NCBI GenBank assembly: GCA_018873225.1
Contig: JAEILZ010000009.1
Location: 2,781,501 to 2,845,500 of the forward strand
Origin: [Phialemoniopsis] sp. UDSM-2020
Lineage: Eukaryota > Ascomycota > Sordariomycetes > Thyridiales > Thyridiaceae
Length of the DNA: 64,000 nt
Reading direction: 5' to 3'
Shown: piece by piece, positions 26,526-37,006 of the stretch
Layout of the letters: every line of letters begins with the position of its first letter
How positions within the stretch are numbered: position 1 is the stretch's first letter
The notes under the pieces: model-generated
The model's database searches: none
Told to the model about the DNA's origin: nothing
The model's input: the letters and a program-made list of their open reading frames with translations, nothing else
Position numbers and translations under genes: made by a program

Positions 26526-27092
26526 TCAGTCGACTGAGCCACGTTGGTCCTTAGTCTCAGGAGTGCGTGTCTCAATGGTCATCGCTTCGAGACCATCTTG
26601 AGCTTCTCGCACACCGGCATCCCCTTCCACGTGGGAGTCATTCTCACCAACCTCTAGATCCATGCTGTCGTCCTCTTCGACGCCAGACTCCTTAGGTGTT
26701 CCCCAGTCACCTTCAAAGGCCCGCAACCACCGTGCTATAGCCTGCTCATATTTCTCCTTGCGGACCGGTATATCATTAGCGGGGTACATGGCGGTCAGCG
26801 TCATCACCATCGCGTCCTGGACCAATGCTTCCTTGAGCTGAGAATTACGGTCGTCGAGAACCTCTCCGTAGTGCCTCATAGCTTCCCAGGAGTGGTGGTC
26901 GGGTGCGTCGGGGCTGTAAGCCAGCAGGCCGTGGCAGCCTGCCCAATGGTACCGGTCCAGGCCTGGCTGCTTCAAGAGCCACCGAGCGCTGTCGTAGGCC
27001 TTGTCGAGCTCGCCATTCTTTACGTGCTCCCAGATGGCCCGGAAGTATGTATCGTAGCTTTGGTTCATGGGGTTCACTTGTGGCGAGGCCAT
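26526..27092 (-). CDS. Hypothetical protein, helical repeat-like
   Basis: A single open frame of 188 residues from the ATG at 27092; an in-frame ATG at 27140 would add 16. I do not recognise a family. Residues 10-125 look like paired helices (YFRAIWEHVKNGELDKAYDS, ARWLLKQPGLDRYHWAGCHG, then a helix with EALVQDAMVMTLTAMYP), in the style of TPR or similar repeats. The last 60 residues are acidic and disordered with Glu/Asp-rich runs. Composition and codon use are like a real gene and conserved-looking aromatic residues (WAGCHGLLAY) support it. No signal peptide or membrane span. Function unknown. Confidence 0.65.
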   Translation of the reverse strand: MASPQVNPMNQSYDTYFRAIWEHVKNGELDKAYDSARWLLKQPGLDRYHWAGCHGLLAYSPDAPDHHSWEAMRHYGEVLDDRNSQLKEALVQDAMVMTLTAMYPANDIPVRKEKYEQAIARWLRAFEGDWGTPKESGVEEDDSMDLEVGENDSHVEGDAGVREAQDGLEAMTIETRTPETKDQRGSVD

Positions 27093-27655
27093 CGTGAAGG
27101 TGATGGAGGTACCCCGGTTATGTTGATAAGAGATGGTCAAGGGTTATTCAACTACTTGAAGTCATTTAGCGAGTGCTCTGTTTCATCAGCAGCGTTTAAT
27201 ACAACTCAACCTCGGGTCTTGGATCTGTAGATCCTTGAGATATACCAGGTAATGTGGTATAATCGCAAAAGCCATCTGGCGTTTAGCCATGAGCGTTGAT
27301 CTTAAGTAAAGTCTGCAATTAAGGGAGTCACGTTCTGACAGAAGTCTCATGTTGATTTGACAATCAGTTTGAGATGACTGTGATATCCCAGTGATTAAAC
27401 AAACCTTCATTGCCCAGGCGGCAACGTTGATCAAACCAGTCATCCGGGGAGATGAACTAATTAAACACTTCATACTGTCAGATACTACCTATTTCCAAGA
27501 TAGGTGTTTAAGTCGGTTGTCAAACAGCTTGAAATCCATTTCATATATGCCTAGTCAGAACACCAATACGCCTTCGCCGTGAGATACTCTCAAACATCTA
27601 AAGTACATATCCACTTCTAGGGGTATCCGCCGACCCAATGCCTAGTGACTCCCTC
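27093..27655. other. Intergenic 0.55 kb
   Basis: AT-richer DNA between two minus-strand genes. The 95-codon open frame at 27186-27473 on the minus strand has no features. Nothing else was seen. Confidence 0.45.
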
Positions 27656-30188
27656 TTACATCGCAAAAACCTCCCCAATTCCTTCGCCCTCGTCAGGCGT
27701 CACAGCCATCTCCAAGAGGTCGTGCGCCAGCTCCACCGTCTCCGCGTCGATCCCGGCTTCCAGGACCAGATCCTCCTCCGCAAAGTTGAGCCGCGCCAGC
27801 GTGAGCAGGTAGCGCTGGGACCCGCCGTGGAAAGCCGCCAGCTTGGCCGGCATGTTGGCGAGGTTGGCCGTGAGCGGATCGTTGGCCAGCGTATGCAGGA
27901 GGGCCACGATGGAGGAGATCATGGCGTGCAGGAGAGGGACTAGGTCGACTCCCACGGCATCCCCTTGACCTGCGGTCGAATTGGCCTGAGCTGTGGGGCT
28001 CTGTACATCTTGCGTTGCGTCCGGGTCCTTGTCGGCTGCCGCGCCAGCTGCCGAGCCTGTGAGGAACCCGGTGTCTGCCGCAATGGCCACTGATCCGGAA
28101 ATGTCTGCCGGGACATCCATGTCGTAGAGCGCGTCCACGGAACCGCAGAGTGTAGTGACCAGTCTGGGGATGGCCACGTCGCTGAGTGCCATTTGCCGCT
28201 TCCCAAAGCGGCTGCAGGTAAAGCTGATGAGCGTCCTCAGCAGCTCCAAACGAACTTCATGTGCTCTGTAGCTGCGAGCAGGGGCCCACTTCGGCGGTTC
28301 GACGAGCAGTTGGCTCACCCTGTCGATGATGGCGCTGGCGATAAGGGAGACGTCCTTGTCTGGGTCATCACTAATGGGACCAATCGATTCGGTATGGACC
28401 GAGGCGCGCAGCAGAGACAACATCCCCAAGAAATCTTCCGGCGCTTGTTTGGGTGACAGCATCATGAGTACAAAAGTGATTTGCATCAACCTCCAGAACT
28501 GGACTTGCGAAGACTCTTCTATAGAGTTCGAGGCATCTGGGTGGTCATGAGGTGGCGACAAGCAGCCGAGTGCCGCCAAGTAGAGTACAGAAAGGACTTC
28601 GGTCGAGGAAATATCGGCGTAGAGTTGCTGTACCGTTAGATTGGGATGATTTGCGAGGTCGCCGTTTGCCGAATGGAACGCCGGCAGAGCGAGGAGGGAT
28701 ATCGTTGCCTGAGCGATGGGTACCAGGTTATGAATGATGCGCGGCGCAATCAACATAGTGTCTAGCTGCAGCACGTACAAGACCAGCGAAGAAATGTCGT
28801 AGATGGGTTCGTGGTATTTCTCCGCTAGGCATTGAGACCATATTTCCAGCAGCAGATGACAAAAGTCCACCGGCAATTGCGTCACCTCTTGTGCGCTGCC
28901 CATCGTCGGAAGGCGGTGGAGGATGATAGAGGCAAAGGTCCGGTCGGGGTCTGAGGGGAACGAGTAGCGGGCGAAGGCGTCAAAGGTCATCGGACGGTGG
29001 GCATGCCCATGGTGGTCAAGGGCAAGCTTCAAAAACTAGACGGACAAGGGTCAGCTCAACATTCTACATAGAGTCCCTGTAGGTGGTAGAACTTACGTCA
29101 AAGGGCAGAGACTCTACCGGCCGTGCAAGCCGCGTCGAACGGTCCGCCCTGGATGGCGAATCATCCAACATGATGACATCGTCCGAGTGGGTTTCCAGAG
29201 CCATCACGGGGCTGTCCACCGTCGGGCGCTTCCGCTTGCCCTTGGTGGGCGTCCGTTCTGCGACGGGCATGGCGATAGCACCAATGTCCTTATTCCTTCG
29301 GCCCTGTCCTTTACTCGGACTGGGTAAGATTTCAACGTCGTCGAAGCCATCGGCCACGTCCCAGGCGGATTTTCCACCAGCACCCTTTCGCGGGGTGGTA
29401 GCACCGGCGTCCTTCTTGCCCTTCCTCGACTTGTTCAAGACTTCCTTGAGGTCTTGCCGTGTAAATTCTAGATCGGTGGCGGCGGTCTTCTCGGCGGCCA
29501 TGGCCATCTCGGCGGCGCGCTCCTGCTTGGCGAGCTGCTCGGCATTGAGCTTCTTGAGACGGTTTATCTCGGTGTCATGCGATTTTTGGGCTGATTCGAA
29601 CTTTGACCGCACCAGGGCGGCCTCGCCCTTGGCCGTGTACAGATCTGTCTCAAGCGCCCGTATCTTTGCCTGCAATGCTCTGACATCTTCGTTCTGGTCA
29701 TTCGGCAAGCCAGATTGCGTGGGCTGCGCTGTGTAGCGCGAGTTGACCGGCGGTGGCGGTCGAGCGAATTGCGACTGCGAAGGAGGCGGCCGGGCGGGAA
29801 TAGCAGGACCAGAGAGGCGCGGCGGTGGTTGGTATGGCCTTTGAGGGATCTGCACTTGGGAGGGCGGCTGAAAGCGGGCGTTGGATGACTGGTGCTGAGG
29901 ATTCCATCGCTGCTGGGGAGCAAGATTGGGGACAGTACGAGGCTGATGTTGGGGAGGGAGGGGCTTCTCGACGGTGTGACGCACGGGGATCTGTGCCAGC
30001 TCGTCTATGACAAGAGTATCGTCGAGGTCGTCATCCTCAAAGTCATAGTTGTCGACAGCCTGGGGCGCTGGCTGCTCCTGGGTCAGCAGAGGGCGCTGGG
30101 CCTGGGTGAACTGGATGGCATTGTTCTCGATTTCCTGGAGGGTGTTGAGGTCGAGATCGTCAAAGCCGTCGTCCGAGAAGTCATCCAT
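27656..30188 (-). CDS. DNA damage checkpoint protein, ATRIP/Rad26/UvsD homologue
   Basis: Partner of the ATR/Mec1 kinase that brings it to RPA-coated single-stranded DNA in the nucleus. 823 residues; exons 30188-29097 and 29035-27656. The N-terminus MDDFSDDGFDDLDLNTLQEI is the acidic RPA-binding-type opening typical of fungal Rad26 proteins. A Pro/Gln-rich linker (about 85-165) precedes a coiled coil (about 170-260, VRALQAKIRALETDLYTAKG onward) for dimerisation. A basic Lys-rich stretch and SP/TP sites follow. The second exon is a long helical-repeat region ending GEGIGEVFAM. The single intron falls after SLPFD and joins to FLKLALDHHGHAHRP. It is transcribed divergently from the CDP-DAG synthase gene. 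Assignment rests on N-terminal pattern and architecture. Confidence 0.85.
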
Positions 30189-31447
30189 CTCCGTGGCAAA
30201 GGTCTAGCAACTCCCGTGGAGCATCCATCTACAGAAGAACTGTGACAGAGTCGCTTGTAGAGAAACTAGACTGTTGCTGGGTGTCGAATGTTGACTTGAC
30301 GTAGTTTTTTGCGCCTGGTGGTTGCCCCGCCGAAGAAGCAATTAACGCGTCGCAGTCAATCCCATCCATGCAGCTCCGCGTCGCAATCAATCCGACCGAC
30401 GCATCGCGTTAGGGACGAGCCTCAGTGAAAATAACTGGCAGTACCCGCTAAATTCGAGTCCTCCAGGCGATAAGCAGCACGGGCGGTACGGCAAGACGGC
30501 CTGTAGCCGACTCTTCAGCGCCAAAGTACCGCTAAAGTAGTCTCTGCGCTACCGTTTAATTGCATTTTGTTCGAGGCATGTGATTGACGATGTACTGAAT
30601 CGCACGATCGAAAAGTATTTGATCGCTTCTGTCGGCCTCAATAGATACAGCAAACGAGTCTTGCCTTCTTGATGATGATGATAATGTATCTAATTCTATA
30701 ATTGATCGAGTTGTTCAATCGAACTCCTTGTAAAAGGGACAGGATTTTTCAAGACTCGCTTTATGCAATGGCGCTGTACTTTAGATTGCTCGTGCAACAA
30801 TCGGGGGACCCATGGATGGGAAAAGCTGAACGAACCGCCACTCAGCCACAGCTTTGACGTAACTACTTGTGTCTAGCTTTCTTGGGCGGACCGCAGAGGA
30901 GAGGAAAATGGTACCCTTTGATTGGTAACTTTGCCATGAAAAATTCAGGATCATGGTCCCCTCACTCCACACTTTTCGTCAATGATGCATTCGCTCTCGG
31001 TCGTCCAGCTTCCCCCGTGTCCCCGTGTCCGTCGTCATTCCCTCTCCGTCCCTTGTTCCCGTTCAAGTCTTCACATCGGCCGCCGTTCTCCTTGCGATTC
31101 TGTCCACGACTAGATATTCCTTGTTGTTGGATTCATTATCCATATCGAAACAACCAAGTCCCCAGCCCAGCAGCAAGGATTCATTCACCCAATCCACCCA
31201 TCACATCGATCAACGCCAAGCCTTACCTCAGTGGGAGAGCTAGCCTACTTGGTAGCTCCAAGTCAGCCAGGCCAAACCACCAAATCCGAAGAAGCCGCCG
31301 CAGAAAACGTTTCCTTTCCAAGAAACCACCTCCACAACCCGCAAGTCCACGACTTTCTCGACGAGATCTTGTCGACGCTTTGTCGCATCCGACTCTTCTA
31401 CGTCGTCCGCTCATTAGACCTGCTCCATTTCTACAGCCTAGCCCATC
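30189..31447. other. Divergent promoter region, 1.26 kb
   Basis: Shared upstream region of the checkpoint gene (-) and CDP-DAG synthase (+). The left part has an ACGCGT box and a repeated CGTCGCA(G/A)TCAATCC at about 30348 and 30381. From about 31020 on, the DNA is rich in C/T on the + strand, as in fungal housekeeping promoters and leaders. Confidence 0.55.
30345..30350. promoter_or_regulatory. ACGCGT (MCB-like) box
   Basis: The palindrome ACGCGT, the MluI cell-cycle box bound by MBF in yeasts, lies about 157 bases upstream of the checkpoint gene start. S-phase or damage-response genes often carry it. A single copy of a six-base motif can be chance. Confidence 0.3.
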
Positions 31448-33056
31448 ATGTCGGGAAAGTCGCGACGGGGTGTCAAGTTCCCCCACAGGACAAATGGTGT
31501 CGTCGAGGGTCGCCGCTCCAGCTTTGGCGAGAGCGAGGGCAACAGTCCGGTCAGCCCGACCAGGTCTAGGTCCAACCTGTCGGCCGTTGATACCGCTGTA
31601 GAGGTAAGAATGCCATTCCGTTTGTTCTCGCGATGCGCTGCGACAAAAGTGAGCCAGAACGCTGACCATGCCGCCGTTGCGCGCTCTTAGAAACAATCGC
31701 CCGAGCAAGAACAGGCCGCCGAGTACGAAAAGAAGAAGCAAAACTTCATCACCCGAACCTTCTGGACCTTTGTCATGATCGGCGGTTTCTTCACTGCCCT
31801 CTTCATGGGCCACATCTACATCATCCTCGTCATCACCGCCATCCAAATCGTCTGTTTCAAGGAAGTCATCGCCATCTCGAGCGTCCCTAGCCGCGCCAGA
31901 CTGCTGCGCTCCGCCAAGAGTCTGAACTGGTACTGGCTGGCGACCACCATGTACTTTCTCTACGGCGAGACCGTCATCTACTACTTCAAGCATATTGTGC
32001 TCGTCGACAAGGTGCTCCTGCCCCTGGCCACCCACCATCGGTTTATCAGCTTTATTCTCTATGTTATTGGTAAGTTTGGATCCCTTCGACTGCATGCGCC
32101 TGCCCCCCGACCTCTGCTGACTGTTGTTGCAGGATTCGTTTTCTTCGTCGCTTCGCTCCAGGCCGGCAACTACAAGTTCCAGTTCACCCAGTTCGCCTGG
32201 ACGCATATGGCGCTCTACCTCATCGTCGTCCAGTCCCACTTCATCATGAACAATGTGTTTGAGGGCCTGATCTGGTTCTTCCTCCCCGCTTCGCTCGTCA
32301 TTACCAACGACATCTTTGCCTACATCTGTGGTATCACTTTTGGTCGCACCCAGCTCATCAAGTTGTCCCCCAAGAAGACGGTAGAGGGTTTCGTCGGTGC
32401 CTGGATCATGACCATCCTCTTTGGCTACATCTTGACCAACGGTCTCATGAAGAGCCAGTACTTCATTTGTCCCGTCACGGTAAGTCTGCGCTTTCTCCGT
32501 GGAGTTCCCTGTCGCTCGTTGCACATCATTTGCTGACTTTTATACTTCCAAGGATCTCGGCGCCAACATATTCACCGGTCTGCAATGCGAGCCCAACCCG
32601 GTCTTCCTGCCTCACACCTATGTCCTCCCCGAGCTCCTCTTCCTCCCTCCTCAATACCAGCATCTGAGCATCACCATGGAGCCGATGCAGATCCACACGC
32701 TCATCTTTGCCAGTTTCGCGTCCCTGATCGCCCCCTTTGGCGGCTTCTTCGCGTCCGGCCTCAAGCGCACTTTCAAGATCAAGGACTTCGGCCACTCCAT
32801 TCCCGGCCACGGCGGCATGACGGACCGCATGGACTGCCAGTTCATCATGGGCTTCTTCACCTTCATGTACTACCATTCTTTCATCGCCGTCTACAAGGCC
32901 AACCTTGGTAACGTCATGGAGTTGGCAATCACGGGTCTGTCCGCCGAGGATCAGATCGAGCTGCTACGCGGCATGGGCCGATACCTCGGCAATCAGGGCA
33001 TCATTGGTGCGGATGTGCTGTCGTGTCTGGATGTTGCACTGCCTGTCAAGAGGTAG
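31448..33056 (+). CDS. CDS1: Phosphatidate cytidylyltransferase (CDP-diacylglycerol synthase)
   Basis: Makes CDP-diacylglycerol from CTP and phosphatidic acid, the branch point to phosphatidylinositol, phosphatidylserine and cardiolipin; an integral ER membrane enzyme. 461 residues; exons 31448-31603, 31691-32069, 32133-32479 and 32553-33056. A Ser/Arg-rich cytosolic N-terminus (1-75) is followed by at least seven membrane spans. The CDS signature is complete near the C-terminal third: LKRTFKIKDFG then IPGHGGMTDRMD, holding the catalytic Asp and metal ligands. The conserved FLPASLVITNDIFAYICG and GFVGAWI segments are also present. Length matches yeast Cds1. It shares a divergent promoter with the ATRIP homologue. 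Confidence 0.95.
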
Positions 33057-33700
33057 ACGGGCGACTAGGCGTGTCCTCTTCGTTGGCTTCTTGGCGAGCT
33101 GCAAACTTTACGATTTCTGGGTTTTGGGTTCTGGCTTCTACATCCGATAACAATATCGGTCAAAAAGTATTGCGCTTCGGTCATAGACACGTCTGACCAA
33201 AGGAATGGCTCAGGAAGCAGTTTTGGAAAATGACCAATTACGCGTGGGAAAGGCGTGACTCTCCTCCCACTTAATGAGACGAAATACATGTTGCATACGG
33301 GTCGGGGGCATTCTTCCACTTGATCCTCCAGGACTCATCGAAGAACTGTAAACTACAAGCAGATCAATATTAGTTGCGCACTGCAATACAAGCGCTCATT
33401 GTCCTTCGACCTCTTTCGCCTTTTACCCCCTGACTTCAGTCTCTTTTCGGTAGCAATTTGCGAACCAGTTAGGTCTTATGGGAACCTCAAAGCCACCAGA
33501 CTAGCTCGACTTGACGTCACTCCTCAACAGCAGCACTCTGAGGTGGGTTGTCTCGACTCATTGTTTCCCACACAACCGCATGTGTTGTGACTTTTCAACC
33601 TCTATTCAATCCTCTCCTCTCGTTCTCCTATTTAAGAGGTGGGTTCGAATTCGAGGCAGCGTTTGCTCTCGCTCTATGGTGCTGCCCAAAGTTGAAGGGC
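33057..33700. other. Intergenic 0.64 kb
   Basis: 3' flank of CDS1 and promoter of the acyltransferase; CTATTTAAGAGG near 33628 is a plausible TATA element about 70 bases before the ATG. Nothing else was seen. Confidence 0.5.
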
Positions 33701-35304
33701 ATGGGCTTCTTCAGTGCACTGCTTGGGCGGTTCAGGTCCGAGGTCCCCGCAAGATTTCCAACAGACGAAGTATTCCCAAGCTTTTTGTTTGACAACACCC
33801 CGGGGATCTCGGACATCATACTCAACTGGACCCTCGTATTTGACGATATCCTCGATGCGAATAAGCTGCGCGACTCGCTACAACAACTTCTCGAGAGACC
33901 TGACTGGCGAAAATGCGGCGGTCGCCTGAGATTCGACGTAATTACCCCGGATCCTCTCCGTTTAGGGAACTCACGAACCTGACACAGCTACCTTAGTCTA
34001 AGGGCAGGATCGAAATCCATGTTCCCGAGAAATTCAGCACCACGCGCCCTGCCTTCCGATTCAAGCATGTCGTCCATGATATGCCTCTCAAAGACCATCC
34101 TCAGGCGCGCCACCTACCCGCTGCCACGGCGAGGGTTTGCTCTCAGAGCCTGCCTGACGAGCTGTCAAACTTCCCCGAGACTGACATTACCACCCGCGAT
34201 GAGCTCGCGTATTCGGACAAGCCGCCTCTCGGTCTGCACGTCGTGTCCTTCGCAGACGCAACCGTCGTTGGCTTCTCCTGGCCACACTACATGACCGACA
34301 CCATGGGCATGCAATCGCTCGTCAAGAACTGGTGCCGCATCCTCGCCGAGCGAGAAGACGAAGTCAAGCCGTTGCTCAGCGTGTCTGACGATCCTCTCCA
34401 GAAGCTAGTCGATGCGCCTGAGCCAGAGTACAATCGGCCCTGGTCCATGCAGAAGCACATCTTGACCCCTTTGAAGATGATCTTCTTTGGCCTGCGCTTT
34501 CTTTTGGATATCCTCTTCTGTCCCAGGGCGTACGCTCGTGCCGTGTACTTTCCTGCTCCTGCCTTTGCCGCCCTGCGACAGCGGGCTCTGGCTGACCTGT
34601 CAACTGGAGACGAGGACGGCCAGCCGCCGTTCATTTCCGACGGCGATGTGGTAACTGCGTGGGTCAGTCGCCTGGCCTGCGCCGGCGCACCTGCCTCCTC
34701 CGATCGGTCTGTGACCGTCATGAATCCATTCGACATCCGCACCCGGGTACCCGGGATCGGGGCGTTCCACCTGGATATAGGTGCATACCTGCAATATGCC
34801 ACTTTCCCCACCTACGCCCTATTCCGGAAGGGCTTCGTGTCAACCGCACCCGTTGGGCAGATCGCATTACGTCTGCGCGAGGCCCTCCTGGCGCAGACTT
34901 CCGAGACACAGGCAGTGGCGCTGGTGAAGAGCGAGGCTCGGAGGTTGCGAGCCGGCAGCACGGACCCGATTCCTCTGGCGGCCGACCCCGGCGGGCTGCT
35001 TCTGCCGTTCTCGAGCTGGGCCAAGGCGAAGCTGTACGAGACCATCGACTTTTCTCCCGCTGTCATCAGGACCGGAAGGGGTGGGGGCTCCTCTCAAAGG
35101 CTCAGCAAACCTGGTCAGATGTCCTACTTCCACTCCATGACAATCAAGCCCAGTATCTTGCTGCGGAACGCAACCTTGATTGTGGGCAAGGATCCTGCTG
35201 GTGGTCAGTGGGCCGTCGTGGGGATGAGCTCTAAGCAGTGGGTGCATGGAGAGAGGGAGCTGGAGGAGTTGAGGAGGTGGTGTGACGAGAAGAAACTACA
35301 GTAG
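33701..35304 (+). CDS. BAHD/trichothecene acetyltransferase-like acyltransferase
   Basis: Acyl-CoA-dependent O- or N-acyltransferase, probably in secondary metabolism. About 512 residues; exons 33701-33937 and 34003-35304. The first exon ends GGRLRFD and the second opens GRIEIHVPEKFS, so what looks like two separate frames is one spliced gene. The catalytic HxxxD is present as HYMTD (His174, Asp178), preceded by VVGFSWP. A second conserved block reads VTVMNPFDIRTRVPG. The plant-type DFGWG motif near the C-terminus is not seen, as in many fungal members. A long central insert is hydrophobic (FFGLRFLLDILFC, about 245-258) and may lie on a membrane. The next gene, a pseudokinase, is on the same strand. 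Confidence 0.82.
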
Positions 35305-35827
35305 GCAACACGCCACTGTGTCTCTTGTTTGACAACCTTTGGTCAAGGCAGGAGCTCGTCTTCCTTGTCCTCACTGGCTCATGATGCCTGTATATAAAGG
35401 AAAACAAGCAACTCAATGACGCACTTCACATCAAACTCACCTGTCAAAACATCCTTCTCACTTTTGTGTCAACATTGAGTTTTGAAAACTTGCAGTTCGA
35501 CAGGCTTCTCTAGGTAGCGATAAGCTTCGCTTCAACTACGCATTCACATTGCCTATTGTGTCAGCAATCAGAGCTCAACTGTTATTTAAGAACGGACACT
35601 CTTCCAGCTTCCTTTGCTTTCGGCAGGGAATTGAGGAGTCTCTCACAGAGTATAAATGGGTAAATACATCAAACATTTTCAATATGTTCAAGTTCCAGTT
35701 TCTTCTTGCACCTCATCCATGCAAGTTCACCATAGCAAGCTTGATAACATCAACTACACAAGCTTGTCTCATATCCTGAACTCCACAACTTGCTCAGTCC
35801 TTCAACTTCAACAGCCCGAGTCTTATC
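35305..35827. other. Intergenic 0.5 kb
   Basis: TATA-like elements TATATAAAGG at 35391-35400 and GAGTATAAATGG near 35648 lie upstream of the next gene. The first would give an mRNA leader of about 400 bases. Nothing else was seen. Confidence 0.5.
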
Positions 35828-37006
35828 ATGGACGACACTTCTTTGCCGGGCATGCCCTTGTTCCGCATGCCCCTAGAGGAACTCGAGAACAGCACCAATG
35901 GGATGGACGATATAGTCCTTCTGGAACTCCACTCCAGCACTCTAGAAGATGGAGCGGCTGTGTTCTTCAATTTCAACGGTCTGAACATCTCGGTCTCGGT
36001 TTTTCAACCAGACAAGGATAATCTGCCCTACTCAGTCATCCAGTTTGGTAGACCGATTCAGTCACGCATCATCGAGCGTGTTGGCCTGGCCTGCACTTTT
36101 GAGCTCTGGGAGGACTACGAGGATGGCAAGGAGATGATGAACACCATCATCAACGCCGGAAGGCAGGCCTTCGCGACAGCAGCATCGGATGCACTGCCGT
36201 GGAACGTGCTTCGTACTGCGCACAACCTTCTGTTTCCGCCCTACGCCGCATACCAGCTCGTCGGAGACGAAAAGAACGACGCTGTTGTTGTTCCGTCTAC
36301 GCCCGAAGCCATCTATGCACCGCTCAAGGGACTAGGCCATGACTATTGGCCTGACAACAGCATCCATACCGAGCCGGACCTCCCGCGTTACGCATCTACT
36401 GAGCTCCTTCTTGCCGAAACCATTGAGAGACTGGCCATACCCCGACCTGGATGTGTCGAAGCGATCGTACGCACCGCCGACGATGCCCGAGAGATGTACT
36501 GCAAACTACTGCGGCACTCTATTGATGACGAGGGCATCACACCCCTGCAGAGGGATACCATGTGCTTCAACGCTGCGCACCGACTCCTTGCGAACGACAT
36601 TACAGCGACCATTCAAATTCCCCGCCTACTGGGATACGTCGAGGACCGCAGCACCGGCCGCCTCATCGGCTATGTCAGAGAGCACATTCCCGGGCAGGAC
36701 ATGTATCACGCGGCCTACAACTACCGAGGACCGCCGCGCCTGCACGCCCAGTGGCAGAGAGAACTGCCTCGCCGACAGGCGAAGTGGCTTCGACAGATCC
36801 GTGATGCGGTCGAAAAACTCCATGCGCAGGGTGTCACCTGGGGAGTTTCCTGCCCCCTCGACCTCATGGTCGACAAGGCGCGGGACGATGCCTGGCTTGT
36901 CAAGTTCTATGTGGCTGCTGGCGAGCAGAGGGAGTACACGGTGGAGGAGGATGAGAGAGGGCTCGAGACGCTGGAAGAGATGTTCTTTCCTAAGACCACT
37001 CGGTGA
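35828..37006 (+). CDS. Fungal pseudokinase-like protein
   Basis: A single-exon gene of 392 residues. The last 130 residues follow the plan of fungus-specific protein kinase-like proteins: a GYVEDRSTGRLIGYVREHI hinge region, a helix with WLRQIRDAVEKLHAQGVTWG, and VDKARDDAWLVKFYV. In active relatives the LH.xGV.WGD segment carries the catalytic Asp followed by K..N, and the last block ends in DFG. Here the loop reads GVSCPLDLMV, without the usual Asp/Asn, and DFG is replaced by KFY (about 359-361). No ATP-binding glycine loop or clear Lys/Glu pair was found. It is therefore probably not catalytic. The N-terminal 200 residues are not recognised. No signal peptide. It lies beside the acyltransferase. 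Confidence 0.7.
   Translation: MDDTSLPGMPLFRMPLEELENSTNGMDDIVLLELHSSTLEDGAAVFFNFNGLNISVSVFQPDKDNLPYSVIQFGRPIQSRIIERVGLACTFELWEDYEDGKEMMNTIINAGRQAFATAASDALPWNVLRTAHNLLFPPYAAYQLVGDEKNDAVVVPSTPEAIYAPLKGLGHDYWPDNSIHTEPDLPRYASTELLLAETIERLAIPRPGCVEAIVRTADDAREMYCKLLRHSIDDEGITPLQRDTMCFNAAHRLLANDITATIQIPRLLGYVEDRSTGRLIGYVREHIPGQDMYHAAYNYRGPPRLHAQWQRELPRRQAKWLRQIRDAVEKLHAQGVTWGVSCPLDLMVDKARDDAWLVKFYVAAGEQREYTVEEDERGLETLEEMFFPKTTR

Noticed and set aside
31223..32524. 433-codon antisense open frame over CDS1
   Set aside because: It is a shadow of the well-supported CDP-DAG synthase exons and lacks any domain.
33548..34100. Apparent frameshift or split of the acyltransferase into two genes
   Set aside because: A 65-nt intron (33938-34002) joins RLRFD to GRIEIHVPEK in frame, so the gene is intact.
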